The position numbers and the translations under genes were made by a program. DNA of 64,000 bases from Plutella xylostella (lineage: Eukaryota > Arthropoda > Insecta > Lepidoptera > Plutellidae): contig NC_063987.1 of assembly GCF_932276165.1 (NCBI RefSeq), positions 4,588,001 to 4,652,000 on the forward strand. The letters are read 5' to 3'. The number at the start of each line of letters is the position of its first letter. The stretch's first letter is position 1. The notes beneath the pieces were generated by a model. That model made no database searches, was not told the DNA's origin, and worked only from the letters and a program-made list of their open reading frames with translations. This document shows, piece after piece, positions 35,544-46,875 of this stretch.

Positions 35544-36300
35544 TTTGTTAGAGACGTAAACTATGGAGAGTCAGTGCGCCCCGAGCGGCCCCGAGCCGAG
35601 TGGCGCGCATGCCCGTCGCCGCGCGCACGCTCGCAACGCCATTCCACGCATTTATGCAATGTGTACTACTAATTGCGACGCAGTTCTCATCACATGTAGC
35701 TGCCCAACTAAATACACATCGCACCCTTCACATTATCACTCAAACGATCACTTTGCACTCTTTTTGCGAAAAGAGGACATCATCCGTCATGTTAATGGTC
35801 GTTAACGCCGAGCCGTAACGCTTCCATACAACACGGGCACACTGGTGTTTGTTAGCACTAAAACAAAAGAGAATGTCCTCATAATTCCACAACACCACGC
35901 TACGGGCGGCGGGAACGCGTTTTCTTTCACTATTGGAGGTTGTCGAATACGGATTTATTGAAATGAATCGGCCGTAATTTGACAAAGATGGCTGTACACG
36001 GTGCGTTAACAATAGTAGCTCGAGTGATTAACGAGACGAGAGACGGCGCGCGAGGCCGCGGTGTGAACGACACCTGGCTCTCGGGGGCCAGTTATGGATT
36101 TTGAACCAATCGCAACGTTAATTCGGACCGGTATGAAAACAAACATGTCGCTTGCTCACTCCCCGCGCACTCGAGACGCCTCATTCACTGCTCTATCAAT
36201 AAAATTATTGAATTCTTTTCTTCTGTTGTGCGCGTCAACTACAGCAGCGGGCGATTTTGAAACGTGTTTGTTGAGCACACTAAGCTGATAGCCGTAGTTA
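35544..36300 (-). promoter_or_regulatory. trx 5' UTR/promoter region
   Basis: The DNA upstream of the trx start codon is richer in CpG than its surroundings (for example 35575-35640 and 36030-36090). It probably holds the transcription start and 5' UTR. No core promoter motif is assigned with confidence. Confidence 0.4.
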
Positions 36301-38290
36301 GCTATTTATCAATGCAAAAATATTCAAAATTTTATGACATTAGGTTAGATTAACGTTAAATTACAATTATGGAATCATTTAATCAAACTGTAAATATCTA
36401 TGTACACAATACAATCTAAATAACTTATTCTAAACTTAAGAAAAATTATGACTAAAGGTACCTAGCCTAACTATAAACAATTAACTAACGCTAGCAGTTA
36501 TCGTAACATCGTGATTAACGTCTAGTTAATTAACGCCGCATTATTCCTGTCAAGTGCAAATTAAAATCATATCATAGACAATAAAACTGTTTATTTATTT
36601 TTTTAGCTTGCTTTACTTTCGGCCAGGGGTTTTTTTAAAATAAAAAGTCTGGTATTCGTCATGATAGACTTTGATATAACTAATTTCCAGAGGAAAAACA
36701 TAGTTACTTTATATCCTTGAAGAGTTTTTACTACTTAAGTATCTAATATCTACGCTTAACTAAATGTTAAGTAGGTAGACATTGAATTAACTGTAGTTAC
36801 AATCTTTTATGATGGTGTAAGTACTTATTTATATCTATAGGTGCTATTTCCTAAACTGCTTAACAATGTATGGATTTAGTACTACATAAATAATGGTTAA
36901 CTTAGTAAGTACCTGCCTATCGTATGTGTTCCTCCGACTAATAGTTATCATTATGAGCATACCGACATCATTGGTAGAGGTATGTTCACTACATTTTTGT
37001 ATAGAATGTATGTTACCTATATCTACGTATAGTACCTATCTACTCAATCGCACCCTTCGTAGCTCTACCTACGCTACTACGGCTCTACACGAACCCCAAA
37101 ACTCTACCGGTCGATGATGCGTAAAGGGCGGAGAAGGGATGCCAAGGGAAGAGGTGTTTGAACCCTTCATACATAAAGTTAACATCGTAATTTTACGAAA
37201 GAAGTGAGACAAAACTTCGGATTATTGTTCATAAACATATTTATTATTGATTATACTGACCTCTAGTGAGAATAGGGAGAACAAAAAGTTATCCACTGAA
37301 ACGCTTCCTGAAATACATCAAGAACGGGCGGCATTTCCTTCGATCGAAGCTACTCGTAAAGTAATTCACACACACTTTTCGCTTATTTCTCACACAAACC
37401 ACACATTTTTCTCGCTTAATAACGAATCACTTCACTTGTTACACTAGTTGTTGTTTGAGAAACAACAATCCGCGTAGAAATACTTGTGTAAAAGTATTAT
37501 TTACATGAATTCAGTTGCAGTAGTGGTGGTGAGTGAGACTGTAGTGTCTGGACTGGCGTCGCGCATGCCGCGAGGGACACGCTGTAAATATAAAAATGGA
37601 CAAACTCCCCTTCGTTGGGTTCACCCGAATGAATCACTGCATAATTCACCGAATGCTCTTGTACTTTGTTGTGTTTTTTGTCCAAGGAGGGCGACAGTGC
37701 AAGCGGTGGCGGGGTCGGAGTTTATCAATACAGTCGAAGTGTCGGTGTACGCGTACGGTCCTAGTATCAATTTGGGCGGTTAGACTTCCGCGTGCGTTTT
37801 AACAAAATATTGATCGACGCGAGTCCTGTCTGAGGACATGTTGGGATACTACTGAGGGGACGGATAATCTCCGTAGATCGGTGGCTTATACTATGCACAA
37901 ATCTCGAAAAACGCCTGAATGGCAGGTAGTAGTTTTTTTTGTACGGTTTGGGCCAGAGAGGCGGATTTGGTAGTAGGTAAAAAATGACTCAATGTTTGAA
38001 GGGTATGCGGATAAATAATCACATTATTTTTATTGTTTAGAGAATTAGGTAAAAAATCGCGTGGCATCCAAAAGCTATAACTTATTTGTAAGTAACTATA
38101 AGTAGGTATTTAGAATGAATAGTTACAATAAAAATCGGAAAAAAACTCTCTTAAGTTGCCTGCTGTCTAGACTTTTATTTTATTAATTACTAGATCAGTA
38201 TTACTTATACATCAATGCTTAGGTAATCGGAGGCTCCAGATATAGAATCCTCACCCGAAAGCCTAGTTAGTACCTAGTTACCTAGATGTT
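36301..38290. other. Intergenic, no gene seen
   Basis: About 2 kb of AT-rich DNA upstream of trx. Short ORFs (for example near 37484-37802) show no family resemblance or splice support. A distal 5' exon of trx cannot be excluded. Confidence 0.45.
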
Positions 38291-38406
38291 ATACTGACGA
38301 AAAAAGAACGAACAAAAGCCTGCAATCGGCAGCTTTAATACAACGAGATAGAGTCGTGGCTCGAGCAGCAGCGCTCCGAAACTTAGTTTTTCGTCATTGA
38401 CCCCTA
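38291..38406 (+). repeat. Dispersed repeat, copy 2
   Basis: This matches the reverse complement of 16340-16463. Shared phrases include TACTGACGAAAA, TTTAATACAAC and GCGCTCCGAAACTT. Confidence 0.65.
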
Positions 38407-38504
38407 CTATTACTATTTTTTTTAGTTTTAGGTCTTATGGTATGGCTTATTCCTGTGGGATTTCTATGTTAATGCCTGAGGAGTACTTATTATGCCTAGA
38501 TGCC

Positions 38505-40715
38505 TAGTAGGTATACCTGGGTTCCCCTCATCTCGCCTAATCTTTATTGCTCAAAACTCGATTCGCATAACTCGTATGGTCTAAACTTTATTTGCCGAAT
38601 CATCACTTTGCCTAGACTTATGTGGCATAAGACTCTTTTTTTTTTTTTTTTTTTTATTATTTGGCTCACTAAACTGAGCTTAGTTCTTACAGTTTTCAAA
38701 AACAGTTGCCTAACTACCTTACAATGAATAAGCCCTACTAGAAGTGAGCACAACATGCATAAAAAATTAGAATTAAATTTTTACAAAAATGAACTTAGTG
38801 CTATTCCAATAACTTAATAAGTGAACAACTTATGCTACTTACTTAAACAAATTATTTACAAGTTTACATACTACAGTATAAATAAGAGTATCAGTACCAC
38901 AACAATATTTGTGTGCTGTTATTGCTATACCTACTTAATTAACTAAAACAACCCGTAGCGTAGACGCGAAAACAAATACATTACATAATAAAACTTTTCA
39001 ACTGGTACTTAATTGATGAGACAGTGGATCCAAAAATATCAATCGAGTCCTGGACGCTATTGTATGTCGCTAAGAGTCTGTATAAAGGGGAGTGTTGAGC
39101 GTGTAGTGTGGTGCATGTCGGAAGATAAAAGGTTTTTCTGTTTTGGAGTCGGCTGCCTGAGCGTGGTATGTTTAATTTAATTTTTCCCAAAATTTCTGGA
39201 GAATCCACCTTTCCTTGAACAGTTTTGGTCAGGAATATTATGTCGTTACACCTTCTCCGAGCCTCAAGTGATTGAAGTTTGTAATGCTTCCTGCGGTCGC
39301 TGTACGATTCAAGGCTACGGCATTTATTCTCTGTGTAGGCTAGGTGATATAGGAAACGTTTCTGAACCCGTTCCAGCCTGTTCACATGAATTTTATAGCT
39401 AGGATTCCAAACGGGGCTACTATATTCCAGGATACTACGAACCAAACTGTTGAACATGGTAATAGCTAGACTAGAGTCCCTAAATATTTTTGTTTGTCTA
39501 GTAACAAAGCCTGCAAGCTTGGACGCTTTTTTTATGGTAACATCGATATGTTCACGAAAACTTAATGTTTTGTCAATAATAATTCCAAGGTCACGAATGG
39601 TCTCAACTTCTTCTAACGGTGTGTTGTTTATCCTATACTTAGCTGTTAGAGGGATTTTCTTACGTGTAAATGAAATGTGAAAGCATTTTGAAGCATTTAA
39701 TGTCATGTGATTACGATGACACCATTCGTGGACCAAGTTAATATCAGCTTGCAGAAGTTGTGTATCCTCGTGATTCCTGACAGCCCGATATAGTTTGACA
39801 TCATCAGCAAACAGTTTGAATTTAGACCTAAGCCCAACAACCAGATCGTTTATGAACATGACGAAGAAGAGAGGTCCTAAATGAGAGCCCTGTGGAACTC
39901 CCGACGGAACCTCTCTTGGGTCAGATTTAAATCCTCGAATCAATACCAACTGAGTTCTGTTTTCGAGATAAGACCTACACCATTGCAACAAGCTACCGTG
40001 TATTCCAAATATTGACAATTTGTAGAGAAGGAGACTATGGTTAACCAAGTCAAATGCTTTGCTCTCGTTTCGTCTAAAACTCTTTTGGCACAATCTTGAA
40101 ACACCTAAATCTCGTTTGCCCAAATTTATCTTCGTCTATACCTTTGTATAACCTTGTTTATTCTAATATTATCCTATTGAATGATATAATGAAGTATGTA
40201 GTTAATGTAAAAATTGTGGTATTTTCTCCTACATACCGAAAAACACGATATTGAATGATTAAAAAATCGAATTACAATCGCCATTAAACCCCATGGGATC
40301 GAAACCTAAAGATAGGTGCGACGACGAGCAAAGCGAGGAGGAGCGTATTAGGTGCACATGTTCGTCAAAACCAAAGCGGAGCGCAGCGAAGCGGAGCGGA
40401 GCGTTTTCCACACAGCGGAAACAATACAAGGCACCAGTTTGCGTTATGTAGAGCGTCGCTCCATCAAAGTTAAAGCCAAACGAATATGATTAAGTACTTT
40501 GTAAAACCTATGCCATAGCATTATTAGGCTATTCAAGATTTGGCCACACTATTATTAGGCTAAACAAGATTATGCGAAATAACTTTTTACTAAACGAGAT
40601 TTATGCCATACGATTTTCGGCGAAACGAGACTTTGACCAAACGTTACTATGCAATACGAGATTAGGCAAATAAATCTTAGGCCTAAAAAGGTAGAACCAG
40701 GTATACCTACCTACT
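38505..40715. mobile_element. Foldback-like DNA element with word-array arms
   Basis: Both ends carry TAGGTATACCTGG followed by TTC in inverted orientation (38508 and about 40695-40712). Each arm is an array of short degenerate words such as TCGCCTAATC, CTCGTTTGGC and GGCATAAGACTC in the left arm, complemented in the right arm as AACGAGATTTATGCC and CGAGATTAGGC. The interior at 40330-40420 has GAAGCGGAGCGGAGCG-type repeats. A 1.4-kb LINE fragment is inserted in the left arm. No transposase is visible. I cannot name the family. Confidence 0.6.
38640..40078 (-). mobile_element. 5'-truncated non-LTR retrotransposon (reverse transcriptase)
   Basis: A minus-strand open frame from about 40078 to 38981 encodes the C-terminal two thirds of a CR1/Jockey-type reverse transcriptase: SKAFDLVNHSLLLYK, SGVPQGSHLGPLFF, the catalytic KLFADDVKLY, and the downstream SILEYSSPVWNP and LERVQKRFLYHL. 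The 3' UTR ends in a poly-A run (poly-T at about 38637-38656). ACTCTTTT flanks both sides (38632-38639 and 40079-40086) as a target-site duplication, which places the 5' truncation precisely. The frame is still open, so the insertion is fairly young. Confidence 0.88.
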
Positions 40716-41185
40716 CATAGATAAGTAATTTAGCAATGTTCATAGTTAGCAGGTACCTACTGTCTAGATTTTTGAAATCAGTTAAATTTTCGCGGTTTCC
40801 AGTGGAAAATCCGGTAGGCTTACCCGATTGAGCTACACTATTCACTACACGGCATCGCTCCTTTTATTTGGAGTTTGATGTTCCAGGTTTTTCCGTGGGT
40901 TTCCTGATTTATAAATCTGGGTTTATAAATCGATTCAGTGCGAGGTAAAAGAGCTACAGCCAGAGTTAACGGAACCCCACAGCAGCAATTAAGTTAATCA
41001 ACCGATTTAAGGAGTTAACCCCTTGATTTAGCATGGTGGGACACTCACTAACCTTAACAGTCCATCATGTAACCAAACCGAGGTATTTTTAACCTAACTG
41101 AATGGTGTGTAATTAGGCCTTAGCTTCAATTTCTCCATAGACGATTAGATCGTAACGGGAAAGGTTGATCAATTATAGTTACGTC
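40716..41185. other. Intergenic, no gene seen
   Basis: About 470 bases of intergenic DNA between two mobile elements. I recognise nothing in it. Confidence 0.4.
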
Positions 41186-41442
41186 ATCTCCATATTAAAT
41201 TCTTGACAGATGTGTCAAAAGTCAAGCAATAATCCCGAAAAATAATTAAGAAACGTCAATCCATAAATATTTTTGGCTTAAATCGAGATTTAATAATTAT
41301 GTTTGTGCAAGTCGCCCTTATGGGAGATTTTCTTTTGACGTTTAAAAGTTTCAAAATCGAGGGTTAGAGCATAACTAGGGATTATTGGTTGACTTTTGAC
41401 ACATAAGTATACATATATCTGTCAAGAATTTAATATGGAGAT
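41186..41442. mobile_element. 257-bp hairpin element
   Basis: ATCTCCATATTAAATTCTTG followed by ACAGAT at the left is mirrored by its exact complement at the right end. Inner blocks (TGTCAAAAGTCAA, AATAATCCC) are also mirrored. This is a typical MITE-like foldback of unknown family. Confidence 0.75.
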
Positions 41443-41499
41443 CAAACCCTGGTAGAGTAATATTTGAATCGAACAGTAGTACAACGTTTTGCTTTTATG

Positions 41500-41686
41500 A
41501 AACTGGATGGTGTAGGAAGTGGTTAGTGACCTTGACTGCTACTCCAAGGTCCCGGGTTCGATCCCCGGCCGTGGCAGATATTCACGTGAAATGTTTGTGG
41601 AGGTAATGGCAATAACCTTGGAGGAGGCTCATGTCCTGCAGACCTGCAGTGGATTATTATGGGTTGTGTGCAAGGAGCATAAGTTA
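41500..41686 (+). mobile_element. tRNA-derived SINE (5' part)
   Basis: It contains a tRNA-like head with an A-box-like TGTAGGAAGTGGTTAGTG and a B box GGGTTCGATCCC, then CGTGGCAGATATTCACGTG and a body ending CTGCAGTGGATTATTATGGG. The head cannot fold as a functional tRNA. The SINE body is interrupted at 41686 by a MITE and appears to resume at 42139 (GGCATTTATCTCGAG). Confidence 0.75.
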
Positions 41687-42135
41687 GGGGCCGTCCATTA
41701 ATCACGTGAGGTTGTTTTTCTCATTTTTTGACCCCCCCCTCCACCCTGGTGATATTTGGTGAGGTTTGGGACCAACCCCCCCTCCCCCCCCTGAATCACG
41801 TGTATTTTTTGGAAGTCTACGTAAAGGCTATTTTTGACTAGAAAAAATATAACGAAAATTGCGTTTTGAATTGAAAAACATTTATTTATTAACCGCGGCG
41901 CGCGGGGAGACGTTGCTTAGCAACGGTGGGCGAGTCAATCAAGGTCATACTACAAATCGTAATTTTTTTTGCACCGTTAAAAATTTCGGTTCAGAAATAC
42001 CTAGCGCTTTTTGACAAAAAATTAATACACGTGATGTTTAACGAGACCCCCCCCTCCCCCCTCGTGATGTTTCGTGAGGTTTTCCGTACCCCCTCCCCCC
42101 CCCCTTTGAGCCTCACGTGATTAATGGACGGCCCC
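41687..42135. mobile_element. 449-bp MITE with TTA duplication inside the SINE
   Basis: The terminal inverted repeats are GGGGCCGTCCATTAATCACG, then TGAGG, at both ends. TTA flanks lie at 41684-41686 and 42136-42138. C-rich runs (CCCCCCCTCC) lie subterminally on both sides. The TTA duplication fits PIF/Harbinger; a related GGGCCGTCCAT family is widespread in insects. Confidence 0.85.
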
Positions 42136-42195
42136 TTAGGCATTTATCTCGAGAAGGCTGTTGTGTGTTGTGGTCGTTATTATGAGCTTATTGTC

Positions 42196-42352
42196 TAAAG
42201 CTGCGTCCACACCGGGCCAACGAACGCCCAACGAACGCCAACGGTTATCCCAACGATGGATATTTATCATACATAATAAGGCAGATTGCGGCAACGAAGG
42301 CCAACGAAACCCGTCCGTTGGCCTTCGTTGGGCCGGTGTGTACGCAGCTTAA
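42196..42352. mobile_element. MITE of the ACCGGGCCAACGAACG family, copy 1
   Basis: The ends AAAGCTGCGTCCACACCGGG and the complement of CCGGTGTGTACGCAGCTT form inverted repeats, followed inward by CCAACGAACGCC words. A related copy lies at 44655-44791. Confidence 0.8.
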
Positions 42353-42727
42353 GGCTTACACCTCTTTCACTTCCCATTTATAGATGGCATTTATTATTTT
42401 GAGAAACTGACGGTATGATTTTTAACACACAGATAACTTTTATCCAAAATTTGACGTCAACATGACGTAAATTTTTCGCGCCAAAATCAACTGATTCGCC
42501 GGCTGTTGCTTGCTGCTTGTGAGTATTTTCGTTTATTTCATTATTTTCTCTAGTTCGGAAGCTCCCCATTGTTTGCTGGTATTTTATTTTAATTAATTAC
42601 TAGCTTGCCTATATTTATTATGTATTTAATTAGCAAATTAACTTTTGAGCACATAACCTATCATCATCTTCGATAGTAAGTATTTTTTTACTCACATTAT
42701 TTACAAGTAAAAGTGACTATATATTTA

Positions 42728-45700
42728 ATGAACTTCCACAGCACGCTGTCGATACTTAAGCTTCAGAAAATACTTACGAATTTATTTCGCAAGATGCCTG
42801 CCGAAATCCAACCAACTCTGAAATTCACTCGTATGTCTGAACATGCGTTCCCTCCAGTCAAAGGATCAGAAAAAGCTGCGGGCTTTGATTTGAAAAGGTA
42901 CGTTTTCAAATGTTAAATTACTAGGTTACCTTCTTAACATGTGCTTGTCGTTATGCATGTTGTGCAAACAAAGAGGACACCTCAAATGAACAAAAAAATA
43001 AAAAAAAAAACACAAAAAGGTATCTGATTATAAAATAATAAAAATACATAAAAGAGACAGTCATGTTGTTTATTTTATTTTATTTATTTATTTTATTTTA
43101 TTTGGAAAGCTAACAACTTTAAGTACAAAGATATAAACATTATATTAGGTATCATATGAGTTAATAACAAGCTTTCACATATAATTACAAATATAGGTAC
43201 TAAGTAGGAGAGCGTAGTTTATGACAAAGTTTGCACAAACACATACCTACGTTACAAATTAAAAGCTACGTAAGTACCTACTAACGTAGATTAAAACAAC
43301 GTCACGTTATGAGAAAAAGTAAGAAAAAAAAAAATTATTATAAAGGTAAGATGCTCTAGAAGTTATATGCTATGACTACAATTATGTAAATAATCGGGTC
43401 TGTAAACCACTACGGCTATTGGTAGATTTTATATTTCGGTAAATTACCTACACAAATATATTAAATAAAATAAAGTAAAATGTTACTGTTGAATGGATGC
43501 CACGAAAGTTCTAATAACGTATTTCTTTAACGAATCGATGCCACTACAAAAGATATCTAAATCAGTTTCGCTAGACAGATTATTAAAAGTGCTGCACGCC
43601 CTAAGAATATATGAATTCTTTCTGTAGTTGGTACTAACAGAAGGAACGAAAAATACTTTATTATTCCTAAATTTGCGAGCGGGTACATTAATATTGATTT
43701 TTCTAAGTAACGAGGGACAGTCACAAGATCCTCTGATTATTTTTATGAGTAAAATTATGTCAGATATTATTCTGCGCAGATGCAGTGGCAGCAGATGGAA
43801 TTTGGCACATCTCTGTTCATAAGTCATATTAACGGATATACAGGGTGTTAACTTAATTGCGTTGGAGCGGGAAATGGTAGATACAGCTGATGATACTGAA
43901 CACGATAAGACATTAAAAAACGTATTTTATTTGCTTTAAGCTGACCAACATAAAACAGTTTTATTTAGTACATTTTAAAATTTCATAGTCACCCTATTCA
44001 GGTTTAGGTACGTTTGACAGAATGACCATGAACTTGAAAGCCAAGATCAAGGCCAAACAATTCAAAGCCAAGGTCAATAAAAAAGTATGCGTGCATCAGC
44101 ACCACACTCGTGGAGCTACATCGTCAAGGTACCTACCGAGATTTTGGGTACTAAAAGTACCCAATCCATTGCAGACATTTCATTTTACTCCATAAGTATC
44201 ACTTTATTGATACAAAATTATCTTTTATGAATACAGAACATTTTCATTTTATGCTTCATAACATAGGTCACACGTATTCACAGCACAGCACAACATAAAA
44301 CGAAATGAGGAACAAGGCTTGGTAATCAAAAGATAGTATTGTAGGTACCTTTTCCCTTTTAGGTAATACTTAATTGTAAAAAATGATTGTAAACAAGTAA
44401 ACAACAATGACTGACTGACAGACTAGATCCACAGAGAAGGTAATGACTATCATAAATACTCGATGGTTATGATACGCGAGATTGTTATTATTCTACTGGT
44501 ATTTAAAGTGAGGCCATACTTATTATAAGGATTCCCGTACTATTCGTCATCAAAGACGTCTCAATCGCAAGTACACAACACCAAGTGTAAGTAAACCAAT
44601 TCGTCATTGAAGTAGACCCTGTTATCATCCTGTTATGCATTGTGGTCTTTTAACTTTAGCTGCATACAGACCGGCCAAACGAACGCCAACGAACAGGTTT
44701 TGTTGACCTTCGTTGCTCAATCTGCCCCTGTATTATGTATGATAAATGTCCATCGGTGGGCGTTCGTTGGGCCGGTCTGTACGCATCTTTAGGTAATAAA
44801 AGAAAAATAAAATGTGGTGAGTATCAAGGGTGAATAGTTGAATACTAAACGCTTACCTTATTCTGAGTAAAAAGGTTTAATTATTGTTCTGAGCTCCTAG
44901 AAAGTCATAAATTATATTCTGTACGATCTATCAAACTTTATGACAATCAGCTGTTTAATTGTTGATTAGTATGTCATTAATCACCATGAATAATTTCAAT
45001 TTTATTTAATAATTGTTATTACCTACTGTGTAATTAATTACAATCATAGTTACATCAAATAAATTATGAAAAGTGAAGTTGATAACAAATTTACAGTGTG
45101 TGTTCTTTTGCAATCGAATGTCTCATTGGTTATGTGTTTGTGAAGGGTGACCATGTTTTTGATTAAGGTAAAACTTTCCACTTTACTTTAGACTTTAAAC
45201 ATAAATATTCGAGATTCTGATGTTTTTTTTCTTAGAAACGTGCTTGGTTAGACTAATACTTACCCCCATTTCCCGCTCAAACGCATTCTAGTTAACACCC
45301 TGTATTAAATTTGAATTTAAGATATCGTGTGAATTTTCTTTGTATCTTTTCAATTCTATCAGAGTATGTTTCATAATTAGGATTCCAGACCTGGCAAGCG
45401 TATTCCAAATGACTCCGTACATACGAACAATAAAGTAGTTTAACCGTTTTCATGTTTTTAAATTTTTTTGATGATCGCATTAAAAAACCCAATGCTTTAG
45501 ATGCTTTACTCACGATGTCATCGATGTGTTTATCAAACAGCAGCTTACTGTCGTGAGTAACACCCAGATCACGCATATTAGATACTCGAGTAAGATATTG
45601 ATTTTTAACACTGTAATTTGTTGAAAAAGGTGATGGTTTTCGCGTAAATGTCATAAAATAACATTTGGAGACGTTTAAATCTAGTTTATTACGCTCACAA

Positions 45701-46719
45701 TAAATGTCAAGTCTATTTAAATCTTGTTGTAAAAGTAATGCATCCGACTCATTATTGACAACCCTGTAAACTTTCATGTCGTCAGCGAAAAGCAAATGAT
45801 GGGAGTGTTGAAAGCAACTATCAATATCTGTTATGAAAATTACAAAGAGGAGGGGTCCTAAAAGAGATCCTTGGGGTACTCCTGATGGTATGCATCGCCA
45901 AGAAGATGTGTATCCATTCAACACTACTGCTTGGGACCTGTTATGCACGTTATGTTGTGGTACATTCCACAATCCCCAGCAGTGGAAATGGTCACCAACA
46001 GTATTAAGCCTGTAAACTTAGCATTAAAATAGTTTTTCTTTTTTGCTTGATATATTGGAGTATAATTCGGTCAGTGTGAAGTCCCACACACTAACCTACA
46101 ATGCTCAATACTTATAATTTTATTACTTACCTCGTTCTAGTGCTTATGACTATGTGGTGCCTGCCCGCGGCAAAGAGTTGGTTAAGACAGACTTGCAGAT
46201 AGAGCTGCCCTCCGGCTGCTACGGCCGAGTGGCCCCACGGTCAGGGCTTGCAGTCAAGAACTTCATTGATGTTGGAGGTAATATTATTAATAACTTTTTA
46301 CATCTATGTAAAATTAGGTACCTATAAGGAAAATCATAGACAGCAGTTATGAGTCTTCAGGTTGGTGATAAGGAGTAGCTTATGAAGTACCTAGTAATGT
46401 GTTATTTTCAGCATGTTAGATGTTGCATTGTATATTCAGCCTGATAACTTTATGCCAAGAAGGTATGTTGAATAAATTAATGTTAAACATCTGTATCAAC
46501 ATGTGTTTTTTTCCAGCTGGTGTGATAGATGAAGACTATCGTGGCAATGTGGGAGTGGTCCTCTTCAATCACTCTGATCAAGACTTCCCAGTGAAGAAAG
46601 GTGACAGGATTGCCCAGCTCATTTGTGAAAAGATATTCTACCCCGACCTACTTGAGGTTACCAACTTGACGGAGACCAAGAGAGCTGAAGGAGGCTTTGG
46701 ATCCACTGGAACACAATGA
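42728..46719 (+). CDS. dut: dUTPase (deoxyuridine triphosphatase)
   Basis: Exons 42728-42897, 46141-46277 and 46517-46719 encode 169 residues with matching phases. All five trimeric dUTPase motifs are present: AAGFDL (I), GRVAPRSGLAVKN (II), AGVIDEDYRGNVGVVLFN (III), KGDRIAQLICE (IV) and AEGGFGSTG (V). The enzyme hydrolyses dUTP to dUMP and pyrophosphate, which limits uracil in DNA and feeds dTMP synthesis. A second in-frame ATG at 42794 (MPAEIQPTLKF) could start a 147-residue nuclear form. The 22 residues from the first ATG are basic and amphipathic-looking (MNFHSTLSILKLQKILTNLF), possibly a mitochondrial presequence. Intron 1 (3.2 kb) is mostly nested transposons. Confidence 0.95.
43068..43102. 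repeat. ATTTT/ATTT microsatellite tail
   Basis: A run of TTTATTTTATTTTATTTATT lies at the 3' end of the minus-strand LINE and is probably its A-rich tail. Confidence 0.8.
43841..45302. mobile_element. 1462-bp non-autonomous DNA transposon (TA duplication)
   Basis: The 37-base terminal inverted repeats begin CAGGGTGTTAACT and continue TGCGTTKGAGCGGGAAATGG. They are flanked by TA at 43839-43840 and 45303-45304, and the insert splits a LINE reading frame. No ORF of transposase type is present. The TA duplication suggests the Tc1/mariner superfamily. A smaller MITE is nested in it at 44655-44791. Confidence 0.85.
44655..44791. mobile_element. MITE of the ACCGGCCAAACGAACG family, copy 2
   Basis: The inverted ends TTAGCTGCATACAGACCGGC and the complement of GCCGGTCTGTACGCATCTTT resemble the copy at 42196-42352. 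It is inside a DNA transposon, inside a LINE, inside a dut intron. Confidence 0.8.
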
Positions 46720-46875
46720 AACAAATTTTCAGTATTTACTTTTAATAACTATGTGATACTTAACTCTTAAACTTACAGTGCTAAATAGATTATAAGTGCC
46801 ATTTTTGTATAAAAAATATGTTTTTTGTTTACAAGGTCACCTACAATAGTTAACCTCAATAGTTAGGCACTAATA

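Larger units (their letters stand above)
43065..45960 (-). mobile_element. Non-LTR retrotransposon fragment in dut intron 1, split by a DNA element
   Basis: Minus-strand frames at 45305-45960 and 43483-43838 are the two parts of one CR1/Jockey-like reverse transcriptase C-terminal region: SGVPQGSLLGPLLF, LLFADDMKVY and SHLEYACQVWNP in the first, and LPLHLRRIISDIILL to the terminal VASIQQ in the second. They are separated by a 1462-bp insertion, and the frame continues across it once one TA copy is removed. The 3' end runs into an A-rich AAATA tract (43068-43102). The element is 5'-truncated, beginning near NRSQAVVLNG. It resembles but is not identical to the LINE at 38640-40078. Confidence 0.85.

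Noticed and set aside
35563..35818. Small plus-strand ORFs upstream of trx
   Set aside because: They lie in the CpG-rich 5' region of trx with no homology or splice evidence.
37484..37802. Overlapping short ORFs near 37.5 kb
   Set aside because: Both strands are open by chance and no conserved motif is visible.
41540..41580. Possible tRNA gene (B-box GGGTTCGATCCC)
   Set aside because: No acceptor stem or anticodon arm pairs properly; it is the head of a SINE.
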